Origin: Dipetalonema caudispina
Lineage: Eukaryota > Nematoda > Chromadorea > Rhabditida > Onchocercidae
Reading direction: 5' to 3'
NCBI GenBank assembly: GCA_013365325.1
Contig: JABVXV010000019.1
Coordinates: 248,001-312,000 of the forward strand
Length of the DNA: 64,000 nt
Shown here: in pieces, positions 27,083-38,280 of the stretch
Position numbering within the stretch: position 1 is the first letter of the stretch
Layout: each line of letters begins with the position of its first letter
The notes under the pieces: model-generated
What the model was told of the DNA's origin: nothing
Database searches by the model: none
What the model saw: the letters and a program-made list of their open reading frames with translations, nothing else
Translations under genes and position numbers: made by a program

Positions 27083-28329
27083 CTGGCATTAGTACATCCT
27101 TATCGAACTGCAACGAAGTTTCAGAAATCTTTGCTATAGCTATAACTTGACGCATGAAAAGTGAAAACTTTTGAAAATAAAGAAGTAAAATGATGAAAAT
27201 CTTGCATTGTTCTGTTTTACAATATAATATGCTTTCGTTATACCGTGCTTATACATGGAAATATAATTTTCATTAAATGGAATAGGAGAACTTTATCCAA
27301 TTAATATTTAAACTGTGATAATTTTGGCTGTTTAGCTTTGTAAAACCTATAAGAAATACTTTCAAATCCTCAGAATGATTCAAAGAGATATGCAGTGATC
27401 CATCCCCTCAGTACATTATCTTCACTCCTCATTTTATCGAGAGTGATCATATTATACAGTGAGTACAATGAGTACTAATTGTTTACTCAGAAAATTTTCA
27501 TTCCATTTTAGAAAAATTAGCAACTCGAGAATTGATTAGCTATAATAAAATGCTTGCAAAAAACGATCATAACTAATTCTATCAATTAATATGTCATCCT
27601 GTGATTATGACCAGTACATATTTCTTGAAAAGAATCAATAGCGAATTTATTGCACCCGAACGGTAAGCGACCCACGAACGATAAGTGTAGGAAATGATAT
27701 CGAATGACAGCATTAAATATCGTATATTGTAGATATACATATGATTAGCTTGTTCTGAATAAACAAACAAACGTTCAAGTATATCAAATTCTTAGCTTAG
27801 TAAAACCTAAAAAAGTTGAAGAGGTCATAGGTCAAGGGAAAATAAAGAAAAGATATGTAATATCGAAATTGAGTCTTTTAACATAAGGAACAATCATATT
27901 TCTCACAAAGAAAGGATTCAAGCGCTTCTCGATGCAATTTCACAGTAAAAATCACATTTTAAGTATAATGCAACATACTTATCCGAAATGCAAGCAGAGG
28001 AAATTCCGAATTGTTTGCATTGGTCATTGGAGATAAACATTTGTTCAGCTGACATTTCTAACAAAACCCATTTTAATGCATTTTATAAAAATGGCGGTGT
28101 TCTCAATTGAAAAATTCCTTCGCGAAATAAGTCCAAAAAAAATGAACGTAGTAATTTTATTTCTCAAATCAATGATTTCAATTACTTGATAACACTTAAT
28201 TATTAGATTCTTAGAATTAATTTGATAATTACCGATAATAAAGAGAGGAAATAAAAGTTAGACATAAGTAAATATATCAACATGTAATCTTAAATATCAA
28301 AAGTGAAAACCATTCTGCAATGCCATAAA

Positions 28330-28363
28330 TGACGTCATTCTCTGACGTTACATTTTGACGTCA
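28330..28363. promoter_or_regulatory. Three CRE-like octamers at 13-bp spacing
   Basis: TGACGTCA at 28330-28337, TGACGTTA at 28343-28350 and TGACGTCA at 28356-28363. The first and third are perfect palindromic CRE sites, the binding site class of CREB/ATF bZIP factors. The starts are exactly 13 bases apart. Function is inferred from motif and position only; the site is 1.2 kb upstream of the transferase start and 1.9 kb upstream of the PUF start. Confidence 0.55.
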
Positions 28364-29040
28364 CAACGAAGCTCACGTAAGTAATCAATGGTACCATTAT
28401 ATAAAAAGTTGTTTAGTAATCCTAAAACAGTTACTTTACAATTGTTTTTGAGAATTCTGGAAAGTGGAACTGTTTAGAAAGTTATGCTAACGAAATACGA
28501 AGTATTTTGTAGTTTCTTTAACTTTATTATTGACCAAAATATGTCTTTCCATACTAACATGTGGTAGTATTTAATTATTAGATTGTTTTCGTGAAGTTTT
28601 TAATGTCATTTAAGAATTAGAGAGTTTACAGTTCTACTTGAATTAAACTGATAATTTCCCATTAACAGAGATATACTTATATTTCAAATCAAATAAATAG
28701 GTTTTGTTGCTTACGACATGATTATCAATTATTAATAAATTAAGAACTAAATTTCAACCATTAAATAACAAAGCTGTTTGAAATATTAACCTGAATGAAT
28801 GATAAGGAAAGAGGAAAAATTGGCAAATGAACTTCCGCGTCTTCGTAGAAATAATTTTTGATAGAAGTGGTTGACAGTCGAGTCGGATTGAAAGGAGGAC
28901 AAAACCACCAATGTACAACTCATTTCCTTCTCTCACAGCAAAAGATAGCCATTGATGACACACAACCGGTAATGACGGTGGAACAGGTGGGAGAAGTTGA
29001 AATAACTAACTGATGAGAACCATCAATTGATCACAGTCAA

Positions 29041-29074
29041 ACACACACAAACACAGACACACACACATACACAG

Positions 29075-29103
<29 letters not shown>
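29041..29103. repeat. CA microsatellite
   Basis: Interrupted (CA)n tract of about 63 bases with AAACAG and CATACAG interruptions; the 3-prime third is pure. Confidence 0.95.
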
Positions 29104-29107
<4 letters not shown>

Positions 29108-29596
29108 ATGTATAGATTATTTCTTTATTCACAACCATTGATGTCATTATGTTATAATTGATATTCTCTGAGTTAACATTTCAGGTAAAGTTAGCGAGTA
29201 AACATTCACCTGAAATTATTCAGCTTGAAGATAACAACGCTAATAATGAAAGAGCTATAATGGCCCTTTTTCAGCAGTGATAAAAAGAAAGATAAGAGTT
29301 GAAGGAAAGAAAAGAAAAGAAGACAGTGAAAATGTTTATGATGACAATAATTAAAATACCGCCAGTTATATATTTTAAATTAAAATTTATCCTCAACAGT
29401 ATGATCCATTGATAGAATAAATAAAGGTGAGAAGAAGTAACTATTCTACTGTTGCTCTTCAAGTAGCAAAGAATTGGAAATTGAAATTAAGATGAATTCA
29501 TTACTCTAAATAAGGAATTACTTTACAGTAACCCTTACAGTATCCCCCTTTCTTCTATCAAATTATTTCCGAATTCAGTGGAAACTGTAAAATCTA

Positions 29597-29612
29597 GCGC
29601 GAAAAATTTCGC
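29597..29612. promoter_or_regulatory. E2F-like palindromic site
   Basis: GCGCGAAA at 29597-29604 matches the E2F half-site core, and 29599-29612 is an inverted repeat GCGAAA-aa-TTTCGC. It lies about 630 bases upstream of the PUF start codon. Motif match only. Confidence 0.3.
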
Positions 29613-29890
29613 ATCGCAAGTAGTCTACGTGCAATTTTCAAATAAAAGAAGAGGATAGAGGGAATTCAGTGGGAAGTGATAATTGGCGGAGATGTCCGCT
29701 GTAAAGCGGGGATTGTTATCGAGGGACGGGGGAGGAGGTGATGATAGAATAGCTTCCATTTGACCATCATTTATTCATCGATAACCTTATATTTCTTCAC
29801 CTTTATTCCTTTCCATTGCTTTAGTTCTTCCATAAATTAATTATCTGCAAAAGCAATTCTGTATGCATCCTATCTGTAAGCCATTTTCAT

Positions 29891-29924
29891 CTTCCTCTCT
29901 TTCTCTTTCTCTTTCTCTCTCTCT
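29891..29924. repeat. CT-rich tract
   Basis: Pyrimidine tract of CTTT and CT units upstream of the PUF gene. Confidence 0.8.
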
Positions 29925-30234
29925 GTACTTTTTTTTGAAAAACGGATTTTCTTATTAATTTTTTCTTTCAACATTAAATTCAAAAAAGTGAATTGGTTAG
30001 AAATGAAGGAATTCCTGATTTCAACTCTCATTTCCATCTTTTCAATAAGCCAAACACTCTACTCCTTCATATTCATCGCCCTTTGACATTTCGTATTCAC
30101 TTCTAATTTAGTTGAAAATTTGTGTAATGGACAAGTGTGACACAAGGAAGAAATTAAAATAAAGTAGAAAAGAGCTATTTGGAAACTGATCATCAAAGAT
30201 ACAATGAATTTTAGCGCTTAACTCACGTACAGAA

Positions 30235-33200
30235 ATGCAAGCCATAAATATAATTAATCAAGCAGCGGCAGTTGCACAATTTCTTCGTGCACCATCATGG
30301 CCCATCGAATCGGTGAATTTCCACCGTTATGGATATACAGGTAGCATTGTTTAAATTTTAAACTTCTCTAAATTTGAATTGTAGAAGTTAAAGCTATCAC
30401 TAGGTCACTCTTTCAAATAGTTAATTTTTCAGTTCATCTTAATCCTGAATTGCAAATGGGTCAAGTCGCTACTCCAGTGGTTGAATCAAACGCTCAACAA
30501 CAAATTTCGTCAAGTCCGGTAACTGGAGATACTGTCACTTATCCCGTTTTAGCTGTAAACTTCACAAAATCATTACTGAAATTAGAGATTAAAACCTTTT
30601 AGTCTCATGCTAAGCTTCAACAATTTAAGGTCTTGTATCAAGCAGTACCTCCTTATTCGTCTCCACCATTAACAACTTCGCGTGGTCCAGATGTCCATAC
30701 TGAGTATGTTCCATTGTATTTTATGGAACTTATTATTTGTGTGCAAATGTACCCACTGACGAAGTTCAGTTGGCAGTTGGGTAACCACTGTCCAACTCAT
30801 AATGATCCGACAACGTTGTAGAAAGAAAACTTGCTTCAGTTAATTTATTATCAACGATCCACTATAGAAAGTATTCTTTAATTTGAAAGTACACATGCTA
30901 AAGTTCCTAAATTCATTGTTTAAATACAAATGATAAGATAAATAATTGCAGTGTTATTTTCATTGATAAAAGCTGCGTATAGAAAAAGTCAATTTTGAAA
31001 CAGAAGAGCAAAAGTATGCGATTTCAGTATTAGTTCGTTGTCGCTTCCGTCATCTGATGATATATCCGTGACAAGAGCATTTACCGAACATTTGATTGAA
31101 ATTGGGAGCATTGATGCTTATGCTACCGACAAACGTGGCTCACGGTTTTAATTCTGCTTTTTTTAAATTTTGTTTGGAAGTGTTATTTTGTTGTACTAAT
31201 ATGGTTTAACAATATAACTTACTTTTATTTGCCATAAAATTCAAACCTGAATAGTCTGCTGACAAGTAACAGTAGAAAGCATATTGCTACTATCTGTCAT
31301 ACACAATATATTCTTGAATAACATCAATCTAACAATATCACGAAACCATGGGTGTTTCTTATCTTTTATTTCTCCAATAAAGATGAGGAAGTTCGTAAGG
31401 AAAAAGTGGCATACCATATCATTTATTATTCAAACATTATGAAGAAAAGAAGTTTTTTAGAATAGCACAAAAACACCCTTCCTAATTTTTAAAGTTTGCT
31501 GAATCTACAACGGGACTGGAGTTTTGTAATTCTTCTAGTAATGAAATCTTTCACCACCACTGCAGTTATTCTTTTGCGCTTAAACTGTGGTTTGATTTTT
31601 TTTAAGGAGAATGTTATTTTGCTCGTTTTGATTCCCTCCAACTACAGAAACATCTAACTAAGCTCTTGATAGTTCTCTCTTTTAGCTTCTTACAAAAAAT
31701 TTTTGTTGGTGGAGATATGGCCATTCGGCAGAAACTTGCCAATCATTTCCTGAAAATGGATGTTTTTGTCAAACTTTGTGATGACATCTTTGCCAATTTC
31801 TTCCTCCAGGTAAGTTTATTTCCTGTAATCGAATTACATTTGTTTCCAAGTTATCAAAGTCAAGGAGGAGAGGGAGTTCTTTAGCTTCTTTGTTGAATTT
31901 TTAAGCTCACTTGCTAAATCAATTGATTCGATTTTGTTTATTTATACTGTAGAAATTGATCGAAGAGGCGCGAAATGATGAACAGAAGACTATCTGTTCA
32001 CTTCTTGAAACAAATTTGATAGCATTCAGTCGAGGTCGCTACTCATGTCGAGTAGTGCAAAAAGCTTTCGAATGTTTCGATGTCGCGAATTGCTTATCGC
32101 TTGTAGACAAATTGGGTGGATCTGAGAAGGATCTGTCGTTGGATCAGAACGGGAACCACGTCATTCAGGTTTTATATGATAACGAATAAAGGAATTCGTG
32201 ATATTAGTTTATAAATAACATGACCTGTATTCATGGTCGTCATTTCCGTGCTAAAAGTGATCCAATTTCATGAAATGTACAATTTTGCAGAAGATTTTTT
32301 TATGTGTTCCTTTTTATGGATACAGTGGCATTGTTAGTAATTATGTGGCATCAGCGGATATTCTGAGTGAAGTTGTAAAGGACAGATATGGATGTCGAGT
32401 TATTCAACTATCAATTGAAGTAAACTTTCAAATCTCATATATTTAACTTTTTTTAAATCTGTTATCTTCGCCTCAGTAGCCTTCGTTATTACGGTAGTGA
32501 TCCAAAGTTTCCACTGTTGACTGTATATATGAATGACAGTATTTCAAGTATTAAACGTTATCAATTAGTACTTGAAATATTTTTCGATCCTTTTGGACGG
32601 TGTACCAATTTTTGCAGCTCAAATTTTGACTTTTTTTATTAAGCATTGACTATCTTGAGGCTGGTGAAATAAGTTAACGGAATGATGAAAGACAATATTT
32701 TTTAATGACAGAAAGAAAATAGGGAAATATTAACCAAGGCAATAACGTCAGTGGTACTTTTTATCTAAACTTCTTTCATAATATACGTCTGTTTTTAGAA
32801 ACTGGAGAAGGAAGTTGAAAAAAATTCCAAACCTGCCACTTCGCTTCTCGAGCAGCTTGTTTCTATGCTCCTAAAGGATTGTTGGTCATATTCAACTCAT
32901 CAGTATGCAAATTACGTTATTCAGCATATCATAATGTCGAATACCCTGGAAAAGCATCGCAATACGATAATATGTGAACTTCTGTAAGTTACTGATGCAC
33001 CACAAGTTACAGTGTTTTTATCCACTTCCAAACTGGATTTCAAAAACTTAATAATCGCTCGTACGAAATTTTTTCATGAATCCTTTCTGAAGTTATGAAG
33101 ATTGACAATTTTACTCTGTTGTGTATTTGAATTCGATCATTTAACAAGTTACTTCCAGGAGCAATTTATTATCAATGTCGCAGGAAAAATATGCTTCACA

Positions 33201-33774
33201 CGTTGTTGAAAAAGCTTTGAAGCATGCTCCACCTAAGCTTCTTCATGCAATGATGAACGAAATTTTTGATGGCTACGAATGCGACACGTATTTTTTTGGC
33301 CATCACGCAATATTGTGAAAACTTTTTTGTAAATTTATTAAGCGTCGTTTGGAAGAATTCGGGGGCATAATTTTCAACCACTTCCAGATTTTCCAGGAAA
33401 GGACATGATGCTCTGGATGTCCTGCTTTTTGATCAATTTGGCAATTATGTCGTACAGACAATGCTCGATATAGCTGTTGAAGCAAGGGAAAAAAAACGTG
33501 TGGGTAGCGATTCCTGGTTTAAGCGATTGGCGGAACGAATTGTTAAAAGTCAACAGAAACTTATAAGGTATTCATCGGGAAAAAAGATTCTGGAGAAGTT
33601 GAGCGCGGTAATTTTTTCATGCACTTAATTTTTTTAAAAAATTTCGCAAATTTCTTGTCAGAATTTGGATTTCTTTATTAATTGCAGGCAATCTCGAATG
33701 ACAAAAACATGATTCGAGATGAAAATTTCGACCCTGCTCTCAGGTCTTTGATTGTTCCAAAAAAATTTCGTTAA
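30235..33774 (+). CDS. FBF-like PUF (Pumilio-family) RNA-binding protein (508 aa)
   Basis: Exons: 30235-30340, 30433-30554, 30603-30703, 31028-31144, 31686-31809, 31953-32168, 32291-32419, 32799-32983, 33159-33287, 33397-33607, 33688-33774; all phases agree (1527 bases). Eight PUF repeats carry the recognition residues R1 GSRFLQ (148-152), R2 ANFFLQ (186-190), R3 SCRVVQ (222-226), R4 GNHVIQ (258-262), R5 GCRVIQ (297-301), R6 ANYVIQ (343-347), R7 ASHVVE (380-384), R8 GNYVVQ (426-430). The extended R4-R5 segment, the SH..E form of R7 and the block EIFDGY before R8 resemble C. elegans FBF rather than classical Pumilio; the N-terminal 110 residues are Gln/Ser/Pro-rich. PUF proteins bind 3-prime UTR elements starting UGU and repress or stabilise mRNAs, in nematodes largely in the germline. 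Exon 2 could instead end at an earlier in-phase donor (GTAACT). Which paralogue (fbf, puf-3/11 group) cannot be assigned. Confidence 0.96.
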
Positions 33775-35447
33775 AAGAATTACTGTAGTTTTGTGCAGCT
33801 TGGATATTTTAGCTTCTTTCTCTAAAAGAGTTGTTGATTTTCTCTTCTAATAGCTGCGCTTCAGTGTTCTCCTATATATTCAGTTGCTGTGCTATGTCTT
33901 CTACATATGTGTAAATTAAGTGCAATAAATACTGTTTGTTCGAATGACTACTCTTTTTCAAAATCTTTGACTTTTTTTATCTCAGATATCGATGAAATAC
34001 TTCGGTTGCATCATATTTCTCCTTTTTTTGTTGTTGAATCATTCATTGTCAGTTGTTTACTGCGTCCACTTCCATATTCCTCTTATTGTTAATTTTCAGA
34101 GTGTTAAGATGAGAATCATTACTCAGAATCGACGTAGTAGATTTATGAAATATTTAATTTTTGAAAATTTTATCAGAACTGAAAACTTCCTGTGTATAAT
34201 ATTGTGTTTAAATGCTTATTGTTTTTTTTTTTCTTGTAAGTAATATCAAAAAACCTCAAGTTTAGTAAATATGAACAGTATTTTCTATCCATTTCAAATG
34301 AACAAACAGATACTTTAGCTTTACTGCTACCACTTCTATATTTGGCATATTCATTCTAAATCGGGGAGATCAATCTCTATCCTACTGAACACATCGAGAC
34401 ATCGGTGAAACGGAAATGCGCAATATCGAAAAAAGCATGAGATCACGTAAGTCCAACCTAAGGAATAGTAGTACAGTGACAGATGAGAAGTAAAAGTCTA
34501 AACTACAGATTAAAGAAATCCAAAGCCGTCTTTCCAATTTTGTATCTGTGAAACGGTTACAGCACGAAGCGTATAGGACATATAACTAATCAATGTTTAC
34601 GACGTGTGTGTTCATGTTCTTCGAGTGTTAAACATTGATTATTTTCAGACTTTTGCAAGCAATAATTTCAGAAAAATTGACATTTGATAAGTGACGAAGC
34701 ACGAATAGGAGGGGAAGGGGAACATGAAATATTTTGAAGACATTTAACAAGAACAATGATAGTGGTGGCATTTCCAAATATTCAACACCAACCGAATAAA
34801 AGTTTAAAAAATGGCTCGATAACTTCAATTTTTCATCTAAGCTAGCAACAGCAATTTTTATGTCATCTGCATAAAGATTATTCTCATTAAATTTGTAAAG
34901 ATACTCTTACAGTAATTTCATGAAGATAAAAATAAAATAAAAGTAGAAGATTAATGTCATATCTCCCGATACAATGTTCAAAGGATAATTACCTACATGA
35001 AAGACTTACAAATTTTAGAATTTTGTGGACAGAAACTTTCCGAAAGTTTGCTTCAAATTCTTTGATATTTTTTGAAAAGTACACAACATTTGCACAAGTA
35101 TCGACGAATTTATGAATTTAAAGGTTTGATTTCATAGATGAAATATATGGGGAGAGTTAACTAATGGCAGTTAAAAGCTTTAAGACGATTTCTTCTAAAT
35201 TACTCTCCGATCAGTTCATTTCGTTGATAGCATCACGTAATGATTTTCATAGAATTTGTACTGTGATACATTTGCCAATAATAAGTACACAAATGTACGT
35301 TCCTTGAAATTAGCAATTTCATTTGGCAAATTCTTGATAGTTGGGTTAAACTTCTGACATTATACTACTACTTGTTTGTACTGGTGGCCTGAAATTATAT
35401 TTGATTAATGAGTAAACATTTGCAAATAATCTTGCAGAAATTCTTAC
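33775..35447. other. Convergent intergenic region
   Basis: Between the PUF stop and the stop of the minus-strand four-transmembrane gene. The only signal supported is a poly(A) hexamer for the PUF gene. Open frames at 33889-34243 are AT-rich and hydrophobic and look like chance. Confidence 0.6.
33924..33929 (+). promoter_or_regulatory. Poly(A) signal of the PUF gene
   Basis: AATAAA 150 bases after the stop codon, in a TG-rich context. Confidence 0.6.
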
Positions 35448-38280
35448 TCATTCAAAGTTCATAACATTCAACCTGTATAAATCGATAGCATCACTCCTTG
35501 ATATTTCGCTACTTCTTGAACTATTTAAACCACTTAGGCCAGGTGCGCCCGATGTTGCGAAAAATGCAGCATTGTTATAGCTGCAATAAAAAGTGTCACT
35601 ATCTTGAAGTCGTATAAGATTATTTATCAATCTGTAACAATTTGATGCCATTGAAACGATGCCAAAATGACAAGTTTCTTATCAATTAAGGTGACATAGG
35701 CAAAAATGTAAGCATAAAGCGTGCATCTCTAAAGCATGCCGATAGATTTCTGGGTAGAATGCAAATCTGTAAGTTAATAATATAACATGCCAAAGGTGAC
35801 TGCGATTCAAGTGAAGCTATAGGTTGGGGTTGTTTAAGGCATGACATGTGTTAATGTATGATTAGATATGATAAGCTAGCATCATGCGGCGTTTGCTTTA
35901 TAGTAATACCTTGTGCTATGATCGTTATCGGCAGGTAGTGATAGAGCTGATTGCGGTAATGCAACGTTGGGCCTAAAATATCCAACGCTTCGAGTGTCAA
36001 ATTCTTGTGCAGACTTGGATTCATTGGCAAGATGAGACAAAAGAAGAAACTATAAACTCACCGAATGCTTGCTGTTGATGGAACACCTATTACTGTCGTT
36101 TTACCGTTCGCAAAATTTTGCTTATAATTTGTTTTCCTGAAATGCACATTATGATTTCAATTTGTACGACGGGATACATAAATATGAAATTGTATCTTAG
36201 TATCAGCAAATGATGATAACAAAATGAGGAACTAACTTATTCCTCGAATTGCCAGATCTTATTGCTGCTCGAAATCGTTGTGCTATTGATGCCAACGCCT
36301 CACTAAGTGCCACCTTTTTACTAATTAATATTACAAATATGACCACTGGTATCAAACGTAGAGCCAAAAGTGTCCATAGTATACCTTTTCCTATGAAAGC
36401 TGATGAAATGTATGGATCACAAGTGTTCTGAAATGCAAAGCTTGAGATCTTATTTATATTGAACCTGAATTTTAATCTTTATTGCAATGCTAATATTTTA
36501 GTATCTACAATCGTCTCACCTTCAATTCATTTGAAATACTCTTATGTGGTAAATTTCCGTCTAGGCTATTTCATTTGAATTATTATATTTGGTTATTGTC
36601 GACTATAGTTCTTTCTTTTACATCTGATTGCAGTGCTACTATTATTAGTTAATGATAAGCAACTGATAAAAAACACTAATAAATGCTTTTAAAGACCTAT
36701 TTTCTACAAGAAAATTGTAAGATAGATTATATAGATGTTAGGCTTACCGATGGATTCTGCTTCCTTTTTTGCGCAGCGTAAAGATTTAAATCGAAGATAC
36801 ATCCGAGCCGTTGTTCCATCTGTACCAAACCACCAGGATTGTATGGTATCGCATGATTCAACAAATTTTCAGTAACAGTTGGTAGGAGTGATGAGTATGG
36901 GAAAATCATAAATGCCAATATGTGTACTTCCGTTACACAGTATAATATTGCTAAGGCAAAAAATAACTGAAAATGTAATAGTTTTTAGTTAGATTTCAGC
37001 TAACTGTTCAGTTAATAGATTTTAATTTTTAAAATACTACGACAAAAAGAAGATTGCTGTTACAATGAAACTATGATACTATATTATTAAGTATTAAATA
37101 TAAAATGATTTACCCAGAAAACAATATGTGCTTTTCCTCTAATTGTATCCATAGTCAGATATATCAGGATACAAATGGTCAAGAAAAAATAGCATCCCAA
37201 ATCGGCGAGTAAAAATGACCATAGCAAAGTCTTGTACTAGAAAAAGAAAAATGATGGATGCAAATTTTTTGAAATTAAGATGATGAATTTTACGTATTTT
37301 TTTCACATGAACGTTTTTGTTATTAATAGAAGTTAAAATCTTTTTAAGTACACAAATTTATTTAATTTACAAGCAAAATTATAATATATCTATTCAACCA
37401 TTGCTTAATTAAAACTGAATCTTCTTAATTATCGTCTCATATGATTGTTTGTTGTTAGCAGCAATAATTCTTATTCAATTCTACTCTTTTTATTTCAGTT
37501 TCTTACGTTAATCAATTGGAGGAAGAGAAATCTCTTCGATAAAATAGTTATTCTCGAATTAAAAAGAATAAATACAAACCATTCGATGTTGTTCCAATGT
37601 TTGCAGTTCATTTTCTGCAAGTTCGAAAAACCCAAGTTGTTGGTTGTAATTAATTTTACTAATTGCAATCGACTTGTCCAAATAATCAACCAATTCTTCG
37701 TAAACAGGTTTATCTTTGATCAGATATATTCCAGTACAACAAACAGAAAGCAATACAACGAAACACAGCAGTATACACAATAAAGCCGCTAATGATTGCC
37801 GCCATCCACCTGACTGCAATTTCAAATTTCGTTAACTAAAAATTTCCGAATTCAAATCAGTTAAGATATGTAGTTCTGATCATACTAACGTAACTTTTCC
37901 TTAAATTATTGCCATTTACAGATAGATCGGAAGTTTAAGATAGTAATCAAGAACCTGTGAATGAGTATTTAAGTAAGCAAATATTAAACCAAAATGATAA
38001 ATACTTTTTTGCAGCACTTCATTTTAATAAAATATTTAATTCTCTGGAAATCAATTCATAAATTTGTTACCTGCTGTCCACTGGACTGCGGCATCAGCGG
38101 GGTAGGCCTAAGGCCGCTTACCAATCCCATATATCGCTGTTTCTTCTTCGTCTTCAATTCTACAGGAGTAATGAAAATGACTTATACCATCACGTCGATT
38201 TCAATTTCATTTATGTAACCTATTTCCACGAAGTTAGGCTAATCAATCACGTCGTTGAATGGATCAAACGCTTGCGGCAT
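35448..38280 (-). CDS. Four-transmembrane protein of unknown function (about 384 aa)
   Basis: Not recognised as a named family. Exons in coding order: 38280-38251, 38151-38071, 37813-37580, 37236-37114, 36966-36748, 36427-36237, 36136-36087 (or to 36062), 36003-35910 (or from 36013), 35580-35448. Phases agree up to exon 7. Membrane spans: residues about 44-69, 118-142, 157-185 and 245-264, with both termini predicted cytoplasmic. Loop 1 is about 50 residues; loop 2 is about 60 and holds Cys212 and Cys232, which could pair. The topology recalls tetraspanins, but the CCG motif of that family is absent. The tail is Ser/Asn-rich (e.g. SGLNSSRSSEISRS). The strong donor after exon 7 (GTGAGT) does not keep frame with exon 8; a weaker donor at 36086 with the acceptor at 36004 does. 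The first exon (MPQAFDPFND) is short and joined by a weak AAG acceptor. Confidence 0.82.

Larger units (their letters stand above)
27083..30234. other. Divergent intergenic region, transferase / PUF gene
   Basis: About 3.1 kb between two genes transcribed away from each other, so promoters of both should lie here. It contains a triple CRE-like cluster (28330-28363), a CA microsatellite (29041-29103), an E2F-like palindrome (29597-29612), a CT tract (29891-29924) and a GC-richer patch (29690-29740). A 69-codon minus-strand frame at 28754-28963 is open but unsupported. Confidence 0.7.

Noticed and set aside
35448..38280. Assignment of the four-transmembrane protein as a tetraspanin
   Set aside because: Topology is similar but the CCG motif and the usual cysteine set of the large loop are absent.
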